DNA of 64,000 bases, taken from contig NZ_CP123961.1 in assembly GCF_036327415.1 (NCBI RefSeq), positions 1,488,001 through 1,552,000 of the forward strand. The letters are read 5' to 3'. The notes beneath the pieces are model-generated. The model made no database searches. It was not told the origin of the DNA and saw only the letters and a list, made by a program, of their open reading frames with translations. This document shows positions 17,822 through 27,883 of the stretch, in pieces. The DNA is from Bartonella grahamii subsp. shimonis. Its GTDB lineage: Bacteria > Pseudomonadota > Alphaproteobacteria > Rhizobiales > Rhizobiaceae. Position 1 is the stretch's first letter. Each line of letters begins with the position of its first letter. The position numbers and the translations under genes were made by a program.

Positions 17822-20395
17822 ATGAATATCGTCATCGTTGAATCTCCAGCAAAAGCAAAAACAATTAATAAATATCTTGGGTCTCAATACAAAGTTGTCG
17901 CATCATTTGGACATGTTCGTGATTTGCCTGCAAAAGATGGTTCCGTTTTACCGGATCAAGATTTTTCTATGAAATGGGATATAGATTCTGCTGCCGCTAA
18001 ACGTTTAAATGAAATAGCAAAAGCCGTTAAAGAAGCCGATAGCCTTATATTAGCAACAGACCCTGATCGTGAAGGGGAAGCTATTTCATGGCATATTCTG
18101 GATATTCTTCGTCAAAAAAAAGTTTTAAAAGATAAACCTATTAAAAGAGTTGTTTTCAATGCCATCACCAAAAAGTCTGTGCTTGATGCTATGAACAATC
18201 CACGTGATATTGATACATCACTTGTAGATGCTTATCTTGCACGTCGTGCTCTTGATTATCTCGTTGGTTTTACACTTTCACCTGTTTTATGGCGGAAACT
18301 CCCTGGTGCGCGTTCAGCAGGACGCGTTCAATCGGTTGCTTTGCGTATTATTTGTGATCGTGAATCAGAAATAGAACATTTTATCAAAGAAGATTATTGG
18401 TCCGTTACAACACAGTTAAAAACCATCCGAAATGATAGTTTCCAAGCAAGATTGACAATGTTCAATCAAAGAAAAATAGGCAAGCTTGATATTCAATCTC
18501 AAGAACAAGCAGATCAAATTCGCTTTATGTTGGAGAAAGCAGAATATCATACACTTAGTGTTGAAGCAAAACCAACTAAGAGAAATCCTTTTCCTCCATT
18601 TACAACCTCCACATTACAACAAGCAGCTTCTTCAAAATTAGGATTTTCAGCTTCTCGCACTATGCAAATTGCCCAAAAGCTTTATGAAGGTATTGAAATT
18701 AATGGTGAAACGACAGGGCTTATTACTTATATGCGTACCGATGGTGTGCAAATAGCACCAGAGGCTATTGATTCAGCACGAAAAGTTATTCATGAAACTT
18801 TCGGTAAAGACTATGTTACTGAAAAACCACGTTTTTATTCAACAAAGGCAAAAAATGCACAGGAAGCACACGAAGCAATCCGCCCAACAGATTTTCAACG
18901 CAATCCTAGTCAAGTTCGTAATTTTCTCGATAGCGATCAAGCAAAGCTCTATGAGCTGATATGGAAGCGTGCTATTGCCAGCCAAATGTGTTCTGCTGAA
19001 ATTGAACGTACAACCGTTGAAATTGAAGCACAGCAAGGAGAAAACCGTGCAAATCTACGAGCAACAGGATCTGTTATTCGCTTCGATGGCTTTATTTCCG
19101 TCTACACCGATCAACGAGACGAAGAAAATAATGAAGAAAATGAAACAACACGTTTACCACAAATAAAGACTGGTGAAGCCCTTACAAAAGAAAAAGTTGA
19201 ATCTGTACAGCATACCACAGACCCCCCTTCTCGTTATTCTGAAGCTTCATTAATTAAAAAGCTTGAAGAGTTAGGAATTGGTCGTCCTTCAACTTATGCC
19301 TCCACATTGGCGACATTGTGTGACCGTGGATATATTATAATTGATAAACGAAAGCTTATTCCCGATGCTAAGGGACGTATTGTTACGGCCTTTCTTGAAA
19401 ATTTTTTTAATCGCTATGTAGAATATGGTTTCACAGCAGATCTTGAAGAAAAGCTAGATCTTATCTCTGATGGCAAACTTTCTTGGAAAGACGTATTGCG
19501 AGATTTTTGGGATGGATTTAATGCATCTATTAGCAATATCCAAGAACTCCGTATAACCAATGTTCTTGATGTTTTAAATGTAACATTAGCACCTCTCGCC
19601 TTTCCTGAACGGGAAGATGGAAGTGATGTGCGTTCCTGCCCTCTTTGTAAAAATGGTCAATTATCATTAAAACTCGGTCGTTATGGTGCTTTTGTTGGCT
19701 GTTCCAATTATCCCGAATGTAAATACACACGCCAACTTGGTACAGATACTGGAGAAGAGAATGAAGCTGTGCACAATGATGAACCTGTTATACTTGGTAT
19801 TGACCCTGAAACAGGAAAAGATATCTCTCTTCGCAATGGTCGGTTTGGTCCCTATATTCAACTTGGTGAAAGCAAAGAAGTTAAACGTGCAGGACTACCA
19901 AAAGAATGGCAGGCAGAAAATGTAACTCTTGATAAAGCCTTGGCTTTACTATCCCTTCCCCGTGAAATTGGCATTCATCCTGAAACTGGAAAAACAATTA
20001 CGGCTACGATTGGGCGATATGGTCCCTATCTTAGCCATAACGGAAAATCTGCGCGCCTTCTTCATGCAGATGAAGTTTTTGATATTGGTATCAATCGCGC
20101 TGTTACAGTATTGGCAGAACAACAAGAAAACAAAACCAAGCAAAGCAGAACAACACCTACAGCATTGGCAACATTAGGAGAGCATCCCGAAGGAGGAACT
20201 ATTACTGTGCGCAACGGGCGTTATGGCCCTTATGTTAATTGGGGTAAAATTAATGCAACATTGCCAAAAGATAAAGATCCTATTAGCGTAACTCTTTCAG
20301 AGGCATTAGAACTTATATTGGCTAAAGCATCGAGTAAAAAAACAACTTCAAAAAGAGCTTCTTCTAAGACAAAAGCAAAAATAAAAGAGACATAG
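17822..20395 (+). CDS. topA: DNA topoisomerase I
   Basis: An 857-residue type IA topoisomerase. The Toprim domain opens MNIVIVESPAKAKTINKYLG with the acidic ATDPDREGE motif; the catalytic tyrosine sits in GLITYMRTDG at about residue 303. A C-terminal zinc-ribbon has CPLC and CSNYPEC at about residues 606-630, followed by three repeats of the type (P)ETGK-x-I-x(4)-GRYGPY and a Lys/Ser-rich tail. It relaxes negative supercoils. I start at the ATG at 17822; a TTG four codons earlier is in frame. rnr follows three bases after the stop, so the two are co-transcribed. Confidence 0.96.
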   Translation: MNIVIVESPAKAKTINKYLGSQYKVVASFGHVRDLPAKDGSVLPDQDFSMKWDIDSAAAKRLNEIAKAVKEADSLILATDPDREGEAISWHILDILRQKKVLKDKPIKRVVFNAITKKSVLDAMNNPRDIDTSLVDAYLARRALDYLVGFTLSPVLWRKLPGARSAGRVQSVALRIICDRESEIEHFIKEDYWSVTTQLKTIRNDSFQARLTMFNQRKIGKLDIQSQEQADQIRFMLEKAEYHTLSVEAKPTKRNPFPPFTTSTLQQAASSKLGFSASRTMQIAQKLYEGIEINGETTGLITYMRTDGVQIAPEAIDSARKVIHETFGKDYVTEKPRFYSTKAKNAQEAHEAIRPTDFQRNPSQVRNFLDSDQAKLYELIWKRAIASQMCSAEIERTTVEIEAQQGENRANLRATGSVIRFDGFISVYTDQRDEENNEENETTRLPQIKTGEALTKEKVESVQHTTDPPSRYSEASLIKKLEELGIGRPSTYASTLATLCDRGYIIIDKRKLIPDAKGRIVTAFLENFFNRYVEYGFTADLEEKLDLISDGKLSWKDVLRDFWDGFNASISNIQELRITNVLDVLNVTLAPLAFPEREDGSDVRSCPLCKNGQLSLKLGRYGAFVGCSNYPECKYTRQLGTDTGEENEAVHNDEPVILGIDPETGKDISLRNGRFGPYIQLGESKEVKRAGLPKEWQAENVTLDKALALLSLPREIGIHPETGKTITATIGRYGPYLSHNGKSARLLHADEVFDIGINRAVTVLAEQQENKTKQSRTTPTALATLGEHPEGGTITVRNGRYGPYVNWGKINATLPKDKDPISVTLSEALELILAKASSKKTTSKRASSKTKAKIKET

Positions 20396-20398
20396 ATT

Positions 20399-22672
20399 TT
20401 GGCTAAAGGTGAAAATAAAATAAAATATCTCTCTTCATTCAAGGGGAAAAATTTTCCCAATAAGGAAGAAATCCTTTCCTTTATAAATGAGAATCCTAAC
20501 CACTCAAGTAAACGAGAAATCGCCAAAGCTTTTAACTTAAAAGGCGATTCTCGTATTTGGCTTAGAGATATATTACGTGAGTTGAAGGATCAAAATCTTA
20601 TCTCTAAACAGCGCAAAAGAGCAATAAACAAAGGAAAACTACCTCCTATTACTTTAGTAAAAATTATCGGACGTGATAAAGATGGAGGTTTTATTGCACA
20701 ACCTCTTGAATGGGACGATTCTCCAAAGCCAAATATTGAAATACACTCTTTTCATCACATAAAAGGAAGTAGCATTGGTGTTGGAGATCATCTGCTTGTA
20801 AAAGTTTTTCAAAATAAAAATTCTGAAAGCTCAAGCCTTCCTTATACAGGACGAATTATTCGTAAAATTGATGTATCTCCCAAAAGCGCATTTGCTGTTG
20901 TACGAAAATTGGAAAATAATCAATGGCGCCTTGATCCTATAGACCGTAAAACCAATGAACTCATTATTGAAATGTCTCCAGAAATGAAGATTGAAATTGG
21001 TGATCTCGTTGAAGTCGAAATTAAAAAAAATACTGGTTACGGATTAAAGAACGCAAAAATAAAGAATGTTTTAGGGCACATTAAGAGTGAAAAAACACTC
21101 TCTATGATTGCTCTTCTTTCGAAAGGAATTCCTTATATTTTTCCTGAAAGTGTTCTTGAACAAGTCAAACATATCAAAGCTGCCAATATGGACAATCGTG
21201 AAGATTGGCGACAATTACCATTTATTACAATTGATCCACCAGATGCAAAAGACCATGATGATGCAGTTTATGCAACCAAGGATAAGGACCCAGCAAATAA
21301 TGATGGTTGGATTATTATTGTGGCCATTGCAGATGTTTCTTACTATATCAAAACAGGAAGCGCTTTAGATAAAGAAGCATTGAAACGCGGGAATTCTGTT
21401 TATTTTCCCGATACCGTTGTGCCAATGTTACCTGAACGCCTTTCTCATGATTTATGTTCTCTGTGTGAAGGAAAAGAAAGACCAGCTTTAGCCGTTCGTA
21501 TGATTTTTGATGCAAACGGTAATAAACGAAAACATAGTTTTCATCGTATTATGATTCGTGTAAAAGCCAAACTTTCTTATCAAGAAGTACAATTGGCAAT
21601 TGAAGGTAATATAAATGAAAAAACAGCCGCTCTTTTTGAAAGCATTTTGCAACCCTTATGGGAAGCCTATGCATGCCTTAAAGCTGCGCGAAATCGTCGC
21701 CAACCACTAGAATTAGAAATAGCAGAAAAAAAGATTATTCTTAATCAAAATGGATGCATAAAAGATGTTGTGAGTGAAACACAGTTAGAAGCACATCGTT
21801 TAATTGAAGAGTTTATGATACAAGCCAATATTGCAGCTTCTGAAACATTAAAACAACATCACCAGCCCCTCATTTATCGTATTCATGAAAAGCCTTCTCT
21901 TGCTAAGCAAGAAATACTTCGGAGCTTTCTTCAGAGTTTGGGGATACCACTCTCCCGCGGAAGCGAACTTACCTCAGCACGCCTTAATAGCATTCTGGCA
22001 AAAGTGACGAATACACCACAACAAGAATTGGTCAACCAAGTTATTCTGCGCTCACAATCTCAAGCTGAGTATAATCCCAAAAATATCGGCCACTTTGGTT
22101 TAAACTTACATAATTATACACATTTTACATCCCCCATCCGTCGTTATGCTGATCTTATTATTCATCGAGCACTCATTAAAACCCTGAAATTAGGAAATGA
22201 TCAATTAACAGATACACAAGAACAAAATCTTGCAGAAATTGCTACGCAAATTTCTTTATACGAGCGCCGTGCAATAATGGCTGAAAGGGAAACTATTGAT
22301 CGGCTTGTTGCTCACTATTTAACAAATAAAATCGGCCGTATTTTTACAGGTCGCATTTCCGGAGTTACAAAAGCAGGTCTTTTTATCTCACTTGATAAAT
22401 TCAATACAGATGGTTTTGTCCATATTTCTACACTTAAAGATGATTATTATCATTTTGATGAAGCACAACATGTTCTTGTAGGACAGCGTAGCCATAAAGG
22501 CTATCAACTCAGTGAGGTTGTAGAAGTAAAACTTATAACGGTACAACCTTTTGCTGGCGCTCTATGCTTTGAGCTCTTAACAAAACCACATCTACTAAAA
22601 TTTTCACTGACATCTTACCATAAAAACAAATTAAAAAAACAAAAGCATACTTTTTATGGGAGAAGAAAATAA
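20399..22672 (+). CDS. rnr: Ribonuclease R
   Basis: A 757-residue 3'-5' exoribonuclease. It has an N-terminal winged helix (SSKREIAKAFNLKGDSR), cold-shock-like domains, the RNB catalytic domain with the acidic cluster DPPDAKDHDDAV at about residues 278-289 and HFTSPIRRYADLIIHRAL, and a C-terminal S1 domain (GRISGVTKAGLFISL). It degrades structured RNA and takes part in rRNA and tmRNA quality control. The likely start is TTG at 20399, three bases after the topA stop; no upstream ATG is available in frame, consistent with tight coupling to topA. Confidence 0.94.
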   Translation: MAKGENKIKYLSSFKGKNFPNKEEILSFINENPNHSSKREIAKAFNLKGDSRIWLRDILRELKDQNLISKQRKRAINKGKLPPITLVKIIGRDKDGGFIAQPLEWDDSPKPNIEIHSFHHIKGSSIGVGDHLLVKVFQNKNSESSSLPYTGRIIRKIDVSPKSAFAVVRKLENNQWRLDPIDRKTNELIIEMSPEMKIEIGDLVEVEIKKNTGYGLKNAKIKNVLGHIKSEKTLSMIALLSKGIPYIFPESVLEQVKHIKAANMDNREDWRQLPFITIDPPDAKDHDDAVYATKDKDPANNDGWIIIVAIADVSYYIKTGSALDKEALKRGNSVYFPDTVVPMLPERLSHDLCSLCEGKERPALAVRMIFDANGNKRKHSFHRIMIRVKAKLSYQEVQLAIEGNINEKTAALFESILQPLWEAYACLKAARNRRQPLELEIAEKKIILNQNGCIKDVVSETQLEAHRLIEEFMIQANIAASETLKQHHQPLIYRIHEKPSLAKQEILRSFLQSLGIPLSRGSELTSARLNSILAKVTNTPQQELVNQVILRSQSQAEYNPKNIGHFGLNLHNYTHFTSPIRRYADLIIHRALIKTLKLGNDQLTDTQEQNLAEIATQISLYERRAIMAERETIDRLVAHYLTNKIGRIFTGRISGVTKAGLFISLDKFNTDGFVHISTLKDDYYHFDEAQHVLVGQRSHKGYQLSEVVEVKLITVQPFAGALCFELLTKPHLLKFSLTSYHKNKLKKQKHTFYGRRK

Positions 22673-22963
22673 TCTTCCTATACTCCATTAAATAAAATAT
22701 GAATAATAAAAGAATAAAATAATCATAACTTCAAGTTAAGAGATGGCCTATAATAGGTAATATTTACATTATTTTATGTGTACAATCTTTAGTATATAAG
22801 AGGATACATTTTATCATTATATCTATAATAACCGTATAAAATCTTGCAGTTTTTTATACTCAGGGAATGAGAGAAGCTGCAAAAGATAGTGTGGGCTCCC
22901 TTCCATTTCAGCTCATCTTTTCATTGTTTAAATAAACAAAAGTACCTTAAGCATTCTCATTAA
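22673..22963. other. Spacer after rnr
   Basis: About 290 AT-rich bases without a credible reading frame. In Brucella-type genomes I recall a DUF983 gene lying between rnr and the MFS transporter; nothing recognisable of it remains here. Confidence 0.35.
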
Positions 22964-22990
22964 AAAAATTTTTACTCTCAAAATAATTCT

Positions 22991-24127
22991 TTGCGTGCAA
23001 TTATTGCCGCTATTGCAACCATTGGCACTGTTGGAACAGCATTGGCAATGGGAACACAACTTGTCTCTCTTCTTATGGCAGAGAAAGGTATTTTCAATAG
23101 TATGATCGGCTATAGTGGAACTGTTGGTGGTATTGCCACAATTGTTGCAGCTATTTTTACGTCTCAAATTGCCTTATGCTTAGGCATCGCTCAAACAATA
23201 TTGCTTATGATGGCGATAGGATCTTTAAGTTTTTTAGGATTCTATTTTTTTGACACCATATGGATTTGGTTTATTTTAAAGTTTATATTACATTTCAGCA
23301 TGACAGTTATGTTTATCCTATAAGAGTTTTTGATCAACAGTTATGCTCACCCTAAAAAACGCGGTTTGATTCTTTCTATTTATGCTATTGCCTTAGGATT
23401 AGGGGTTGTGATAGGCTCAACGCTATTAGCAAAAGTGGGAACACAAGGATTTATTCCTTTTGCTGTTGGATATGGCCTTATTATACTTGCTACTATACCA
23501 ATTCTTGCAGCTTGGAAATTAAGTCCAGAATTTCAAAAAAAACAATATACGTCATTTTTTCATTATCTTTTTCACGTTCCAAGCGTAATGGTGACCGTCC
23601 TTATTTACGGAGCCATTCAAATGGGCGTATTAACTCTTATCATATCCTTTAGTTTATCCATTGGTTATAATGAGAATGAAGCAGCATACTTTATGGCAAC
23701 CCTTGCTCTTGGGAATGTTTCCCTCTTAATTCCTATCAGCATTATAAGCGACGACGCCAAAGATCGACGCTACCCGCTGTTAAGTTGTGCTATCTTAGGC
23801 TTTGTGGGACCTTTTATAATACCATGGATTCTTCAATATCCACGGATTCTGATGCTTGATCTGTTTCTTCTGGGTGGTGTATCAGCGAGCCTTTATACAA
23901 TTAGTCTTGCACATTTAGGAGCGCGTCTCAACGGGCAAGAACTTGCTGCTGCTAATTCTGCTTTTATTTTTTGCTATGGAATTGGTATACTTATCGGGGC
24001 GACCTTTATCGGAAAATCCATGGATATCTTTAAACCCTTCGGTTTTTCAATAGCCCTGACTGTTTTTTTCGGTTCATATGTCATTTTTGTGTTTGTCCAA
24101 CTTATGAGAAAATTAATCAGCTCTTGA
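22991..24127 (+). pseudogene. MFS transporter, disrupted by an in-frame stop
   Basis: Two pieces in one reading frame (22991-23323 and 23324-24127) together make a 12-segment major facilitator protein of about 378 residues. They are separated only by a TAA at 23321-23323: the sequence reads through HFSMTVMFIL-stop-EFLINSYAHPKKRG, where the family normally has a serine before the glutamate. A single C-to-A change (TCA to TAA) explains it. The 5' end is also weak: the frame opens after a stop at 22961, offers only a TTG, and lacks a ribosome binding site. A second fragment could start internally but would lack the first four helices. The substrate is unknown. Confidence 0.8.
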
Positions 24128-24230
24128 CTTTTTTGAGAACATCCGTACTGTTGCCGAAAAATCTGATGATATCGGAAATAAGTTTTGACAGCGATAATAT
24201 TTTTTTCAGTATAAATAGGGTTCTTACATT

Positions 24231-24398
24231 ATGGCTAAAGCAGCAACCATTAAGATTAAGCTTTTATCAACTGCAGATACTGGTTTTTTCTATGTAACAA
24301 AGAAAAACAGCCGTACAATGACAGACAAAATGAGCAAGCGTAAATATGATCCAGTTGTAAAAAAGCACGTTGAATTTAAAGAAACAAAAATTAAATAA
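24231..24398 (+). CDS. rpmG: 50S ribosomal protein L33
   Basis: A 55-residue ribosomal protein beginning [18 protein letters not shown] and ending in [11 protein letters not shown]. It contains [11 protein letters not shown] and [10 protein letters not shown], the L33 core. No cysteine is present, so it is the zinc-independent (C-minus) form normal for alphaproteobacteria. It follows the broken MFS gene by about 100 bases and must have its own promoter in that gap. Confidence 0.95.
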   Translation: MAKAATIKIKLLSTADTGFFYVTKKNSRTMTDKMSKRKYDPVVKKHVEFKETKIK

Positions 24399-24731
24399 AT
24401 AGACTTATCATTGAATTGATAGATTTTATACTCCAAAAGAAATGTGTAGATATTGCTCTTCAAGGTTGTTTTTCGAGGGGTGTTTTTTGTTTTCTTAAGC
24501 TTAAAAAGTTATTTTAAAATTTGTATGTTTTATACGGATTTGAATAAGTTGATTTATTATTTAAGTTGCTTACATATATTCTACATGAGTATTTGATTAT
24601 TGCGCCCTCTAGCGAAAATTTTGTCATTAAAACGAGACATTGTTTTGTCATATGAATAAAATTTTTCGGACGAATTATAAGCAATACTAAAATAGAGTGC
24701 GTTATAATAATGTTAGCAGTTTCTTGGTTTC
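24399..24731. other. AT-rich spacer before the nuclease gene
   Basis: I see no gene in these 333 bases. There is a weak 5-bp hairpin just after rpmG, and the octamer-like string TTTTGTCAT occurs twice within about 30 bases at 24620-24652, upstream of the nuclease gene; neither is strong enough to name. Confidence 0.35.
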
Positions 24732-25289
24732 ATGAAAAAAAATTCTCATTTTAATCTAAGAAGCTTTAAAAAAATTACCGGTTTCAGTATTTTTGTTACT
24801 GCTAGCATTCTTATTGTTATGTCAATTTATTTTAAGCAGAATCAGCTGTTGCCTCAAAAAGAAAAATTTTCTTTTCAAAACTCTGTTAAAGGAAATGCAA
24901 TAATCATTGATGGTGATTCCATCATGATTTCTTCAATTAAGATTCGACTAGTTGGAATTGATGCTCCTGAACTCCACCAATTTTGTGGAAAAAAGGAGAA
25001 ACGCTACCCTTGTGGGCTTGAGGCAAAAAAATATTTAGAAAAACTAATAGAAAATCAAATTGTTACATGTCACTGGCATAAAACAGATCAATACCGTCGT
25101 GTTCTTGCAATATGTAAAACAAAACAAGTTAGAAATATCAATGCAACGCTTGTACATAATGGTTGGGCTGTAAGTTATTATGAATACCCCAAAGAAGAAC
25201 AAGAAGCTAGAAGGAGAAAGAAAGGAATATGGGCATCAAGTTTTCAACGACCGCGAGAATGGCGCAAAGCAAATCCTCGCACTGAATAA
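24732..25289 (+). CDS. Thermonuclease (SNase-like) family protein with N-terminal membrane anchor
   Basis: A 185-residue protein. Residues about 15-34 form one hydrophobic segment (signal anchor), so the nuclease domain should face the periplasm. The domain (about 50-175) has IIDGDSIMISSIKIRLVGIDAPEL, the staphylococcal-nuclease motif with Asp and Arg ligands, then AKKYLEKLI, the catalytic-arginine region YRRVLAIC, and LVHNGWAVSYYEY. Two cysteines (FCGK and YPCG) flank an insertion and could form a disulfide. The role may be extracellular nucleic-acid use or defence against host DNA. The UDG-like gene follows after 28 bases. Confidence 0.88.
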   Translation: MKKNSHFNLRSFKKITGFSIFVTASILIVMSIYFKQNQLLPQKEKFSFQNSVKGNAIIIDGDSIMISSIKIRLVGIDAPELHQFCGKKEKRYPCGLEAKKYLEKLIENQIVTCHWHKTDQYRRVLAICKTKQVRNINATLVHNGWAVSYYEYPKEEQEARRRKKGIWASSFQRPREWRKANPRTE

Positions 25290-25317
25290 GAAAAATATTT
25301 TTTAATGTCATTGACTA

Positions 25318-25947
25318 ATGAAACAATGCAATCATATTATCAAACTTGAAAAAAAGATCCGTTCCTGTCGAGTTTGTATCCAGCAACCACATTATTTTCC
25401 TCCTCTTCCTCACGAACCAAATCCTGTCGTTTACTTATCCGATACGGCTTCGATTGCAATTGCAGGACAAGCTCCAGGATTGCGTGTCCATGAAACTTCT
25501 ATCCCTTTTAACGATCGCTCTGGCAAAAGGCTGCGTAATTGGCTGGGAGTAACGAAAGAAGAATTTTATAACAGATCTCTTTTTGCTATTGTTCCTATGG
25601 GATTTTGTTTTCCAGGTTATGACAACAATAAAGCTGACTTACCACCAAGACGTGAATGTCGAGAAATATGGCATGAAAAGATATTTCAAGCGATGCCTCA
25701 AATAAAGCTTGTTCTTGCTATTGGCAGTTATGCGCAAAAGTGGCATATTACGGAATTAAAACATAAAACTGTTTCAGCAACCGTTTGTGACTGGAGAAAT
25801 ATTCTTTCCATCCCCCAACCTCAAGGCTATAATGTTATGCCTTTGCCTCATCCATCATGGCGAAATACTTCTTGGTTACAGAAAAACCCATGGTTTAACG
25901 ATGAGCTTATTGTATATCTGCGTCGTTTAGTGCGTAAATTTTTATAA
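25318..25947 (+). CDS. Uracil-DNA glycosylase superfamily protein
   Basis: A 209-residue protein with the UDG fold. Motif A is IAIAGQAPGLRVHETSIPFNDRSG with the family G-Q-A-P-G, followed by LRNWLGV; motif B near the end is PLPHPSWRNTSWLQKNPWF, which matches the HPS segment that inserts into the DNA minor groove. An N-terminal C-x2-C (SCRVC) could be part of an iron-sulfur site as in family 4 enzymes, but I do not see the full set of four cysteines. Substrate range is not predictable. It lies between the nuclease and Lrp-type genes on the same strand with short gaps. Confidence 0.82.
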   Translation: MKQCNHIIKLEKKIRSCRVCIQQPHYFPPLPHEPNPVVYLSDTASIAIAGQAPGLRVHETSIPFNDRSGKRLRNWLGVTKEEFYNRSLFAIVPMGFCFPGYDNNKADLPPRRECREIWHEKIFQAMPQIKLVLAIGSYAQKWHITELKHKTVSATVCDWRNILSIPQPQGYNVMPLPHPSWRNTSWLQKNPWFNDELIVYLRRLVRKFL

Positions 25948-25968
25948 ATTAAAATATTGAGAAAAAAC

Positions 25969-26460
25969 ATGGATCGTCTTGACCGAAAAATTTTACATCT
26001 TTTACAAGAAAATGCGACACTTTCTGTTGCTGATATTGCTAAAAAAGTGGGACTTTCGACCACTCCTTGCTGGCGTAGAATTCAAAAACTTGAAGAAGAT
26101 GGCGTCATTCAGCGTCGTGTTGCCGTTCTTTCTCCAGAAAAAGTAAATGCGCACGTCACTGTTTTTGTGTCTATTCGCACAAACACACATAGTCATGAAT
26201 GGTTTAAGCGTTTTTCAAAAATTGTGCAAGAATTCCGTGAAGTCATTGAATTTTATCGAATGAGTGGAGATATTGACTATTTATTGCGTGTTGTTGTGCC
26301 CAACATTGAAGCTTATGATCTTTTTTATAAAAAATTAATTTCTAAAATTGACATCCGTGATGTTTCATCTTCTTTCGCAATGGAACAGATTAAATATACA
26401 ACAGAACTTCCACTTAATTATATTAAATTACACGACAAGACTCATGAACACAACTCTTAA
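25969..26460 (+). CDS. Lrp/AsnC family transcriptional regulator
   Basis: A 163-residue regulator with an N-terminal helix-turn-helix (LDRKILHLLQENATLSVADIAKKVGLSTTPCWRRIQKLEEDGVI) and a C-terminal RAM ligand-binding domain (about 65-145, with MSGDIDYLLRVVVPNIEAY). Such proteins form octamers and sense amino acids. The ATG at 25969 gives the family start MDRLDRKIL; a TTG four codons earlier is open but less likely. The target is unknown; it follows the UDG-like gene after 21 bases. It converges on cobT. Confidence 0.92.
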   Translation: MDRLDRKILHLLQENATLSVADIAKKVGLSTTPCWRRIQKLEEDGVIQRRVAVLSPEKVNAHVTVFVSIRTNTHSHEWFKRFSKIVQEFREVIEFYRMSGDIDYLLRVVVPNIEAYDLFYKKLISKIDIRDVSSSFAMEQIKYTTELPLNYIKLHDKTHEHNS

Positions 26461-26507
26461 GAGTTTTTTATATCATCTTATTATCTTTAGGCATTCAAAC
26501 TTTCTTG

Positions 26508-27494
26508 TTAAAAAACCACCATTTGTGCATGTGTTAAAACAGCAGCTTTGACAATGCCAGCTGCCATAGCTGCTCCTGTCCCTTCACCAAGACGCATCCC
26601 CAAATCCAGAAGTGGTTCTTTTCCAATTTTTTTTAAAAGTTTACGATGAGCTGTCTCAGAAGAAACATGTCCAACAAGGGTATGATCAAGAGCTTTTGGA
26701 TGCATTTTATAAAGAACTGCTGCAGCTGCTGTTGCCACAAAACCGTCTAAAATAACGGGTATTTTTTCTATTCTTGCTGCTAAAATAGCACCAACCATAG
26801 CAGCAATTTCACGTCCTCCTAAGCGACGCATTATCTCAAAAGGATCATTAAAATAATCCTTATGCAAAGAAATGGCTGTCTTAACTGCTATAATTTTACG
26901 CTGATAAAAATCACCTTCTGATTCCATACCATTTCCTATCCATTCTTCAGCTTCTCCCCCAAACAATGCTAAGCATAAAGCTGAAGCTATTGTTGTGTTT
27001 CCAATCCCCATTTCACCAATACATAAAAGATCTGTTCCACCCGCAATGGATTCCATTCCAAATGCCATTGTAGCAGCTGCACTCCGCTCATCCATTGCAG
27101 CATCCTTTGTAATATTCATTGTTGGATATTCCAATGCTAAATCAAATATTTTTAATCCAAGATCATAAGCGATACAAATTTGGTTGATAGCAGCACCACC
27201 GTCTGCAAAATTTTGAACCATCTTTTGTGTCATAGATTGTGGAAATGGTGAAACATTCTCTTCTACGATACCATGGTTTCCAGAAAAAATAGCGACCAAA
27301 GGTCGCGTTACGATAGGTTTTTCGGTACCTCTCCATCCCGCATACCAAACAGCAATATCTCCCAGTTTTCCTAATGCTCCTCGTGCTTTTATTAAGCTTT
27401 CTTGCCGTTTTTTTGCCAAAATTATAGAAAACTCATCAGCAACAGGTAAATTTGTAAGCAAAGCACGAAAATCATCAAATGGACTAGCAGTCAT
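26508..27494 (-). CDS. cobT: Nicotinate-nucleotide-dimethylbenzimidazole phosphoribosyltransferase
   Basis: A 328-residue CobT. Diagnostic segments are FSGNHGIVEENVSPFPQ, FADGGAAINQI, IGEMGIGNTTIASAL, GGREIAAMVGA and RLGEGTGAAMA, the last carrying the catalytic glutamate. It activates dimethylbenzimidazole for attachment as the lower ligand of cobalamin. The usual partner genes cobS and cobU are not adjacent here, and nothing else for cobalamin synthesis is in the window, so a salvage role is likely. That is inference. Confidence 0.94.
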   Translation of the reverse strand: MTASPFDDFRALLTNLPVADEFSIILAKKRQESLIKARGALGKLGDIAVWYAGWRGTEKPIVTRPLVAIFSGNHGIVEENVSPFPQSMTQKMVQNFADGGAAINQICIAYDLGLKIFDLALEYPTMNITKDAAMDERSAAATMAFGMESIAGGTDLLCIGEMGIGNTTIASALCLALFGGEAEEWIGNGMESEGDFYQRKIIAVKTAISLHKDYFNDPFEIMRRLGGREIAAMVGAILAARIEKIPVILDGFVATAAAAVLYKMHPKALDHTLVGHVSSETAHRKLLKKIGKEPLLDLGMRLGEGTGAAMAAGIVKAAVLTHAQMVVF

Positions 27495-27883
27495 GAGAAT
27501 ACCTTTTAAAATCTACAATTTTTAATGGGAATCACGTCATATAGATAGGATATGAATAATTTATTGCCTTTTTAAACAGTGTTTTAAAAACGTTAAATAT
27601 TATGAAAGCAATAATTTTTATATTCTATTTTCTAACCTAATAATGGACATATAAGATTCAAATATTATCAATATCTTATGACTATCTTTACATTACATCC
27701 TTAATCTATTTTCTATTAAATAAGAGCAAACAGCATGTTGTTTAATGTATAAATCCTAACATTCTTTCTATAAACAAAAGTTATAAACTCGCAAAACCTT
27801 ATAAAATTAAAGTGATTAAAATCATCGCAAAAAAATAAAATTGCAAAGGATCTGAACTTTAACATCTGTTCATTATCAGATTG
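27495..27883. other. AT-rich spacer between cobT and dusA
   Basis: About 390 bases with no credible frame on either strand and no strong hairpin. It separates two minus-strand genes, so it must contain the cobT promoter, which I could not place. Confidence 0.35.
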
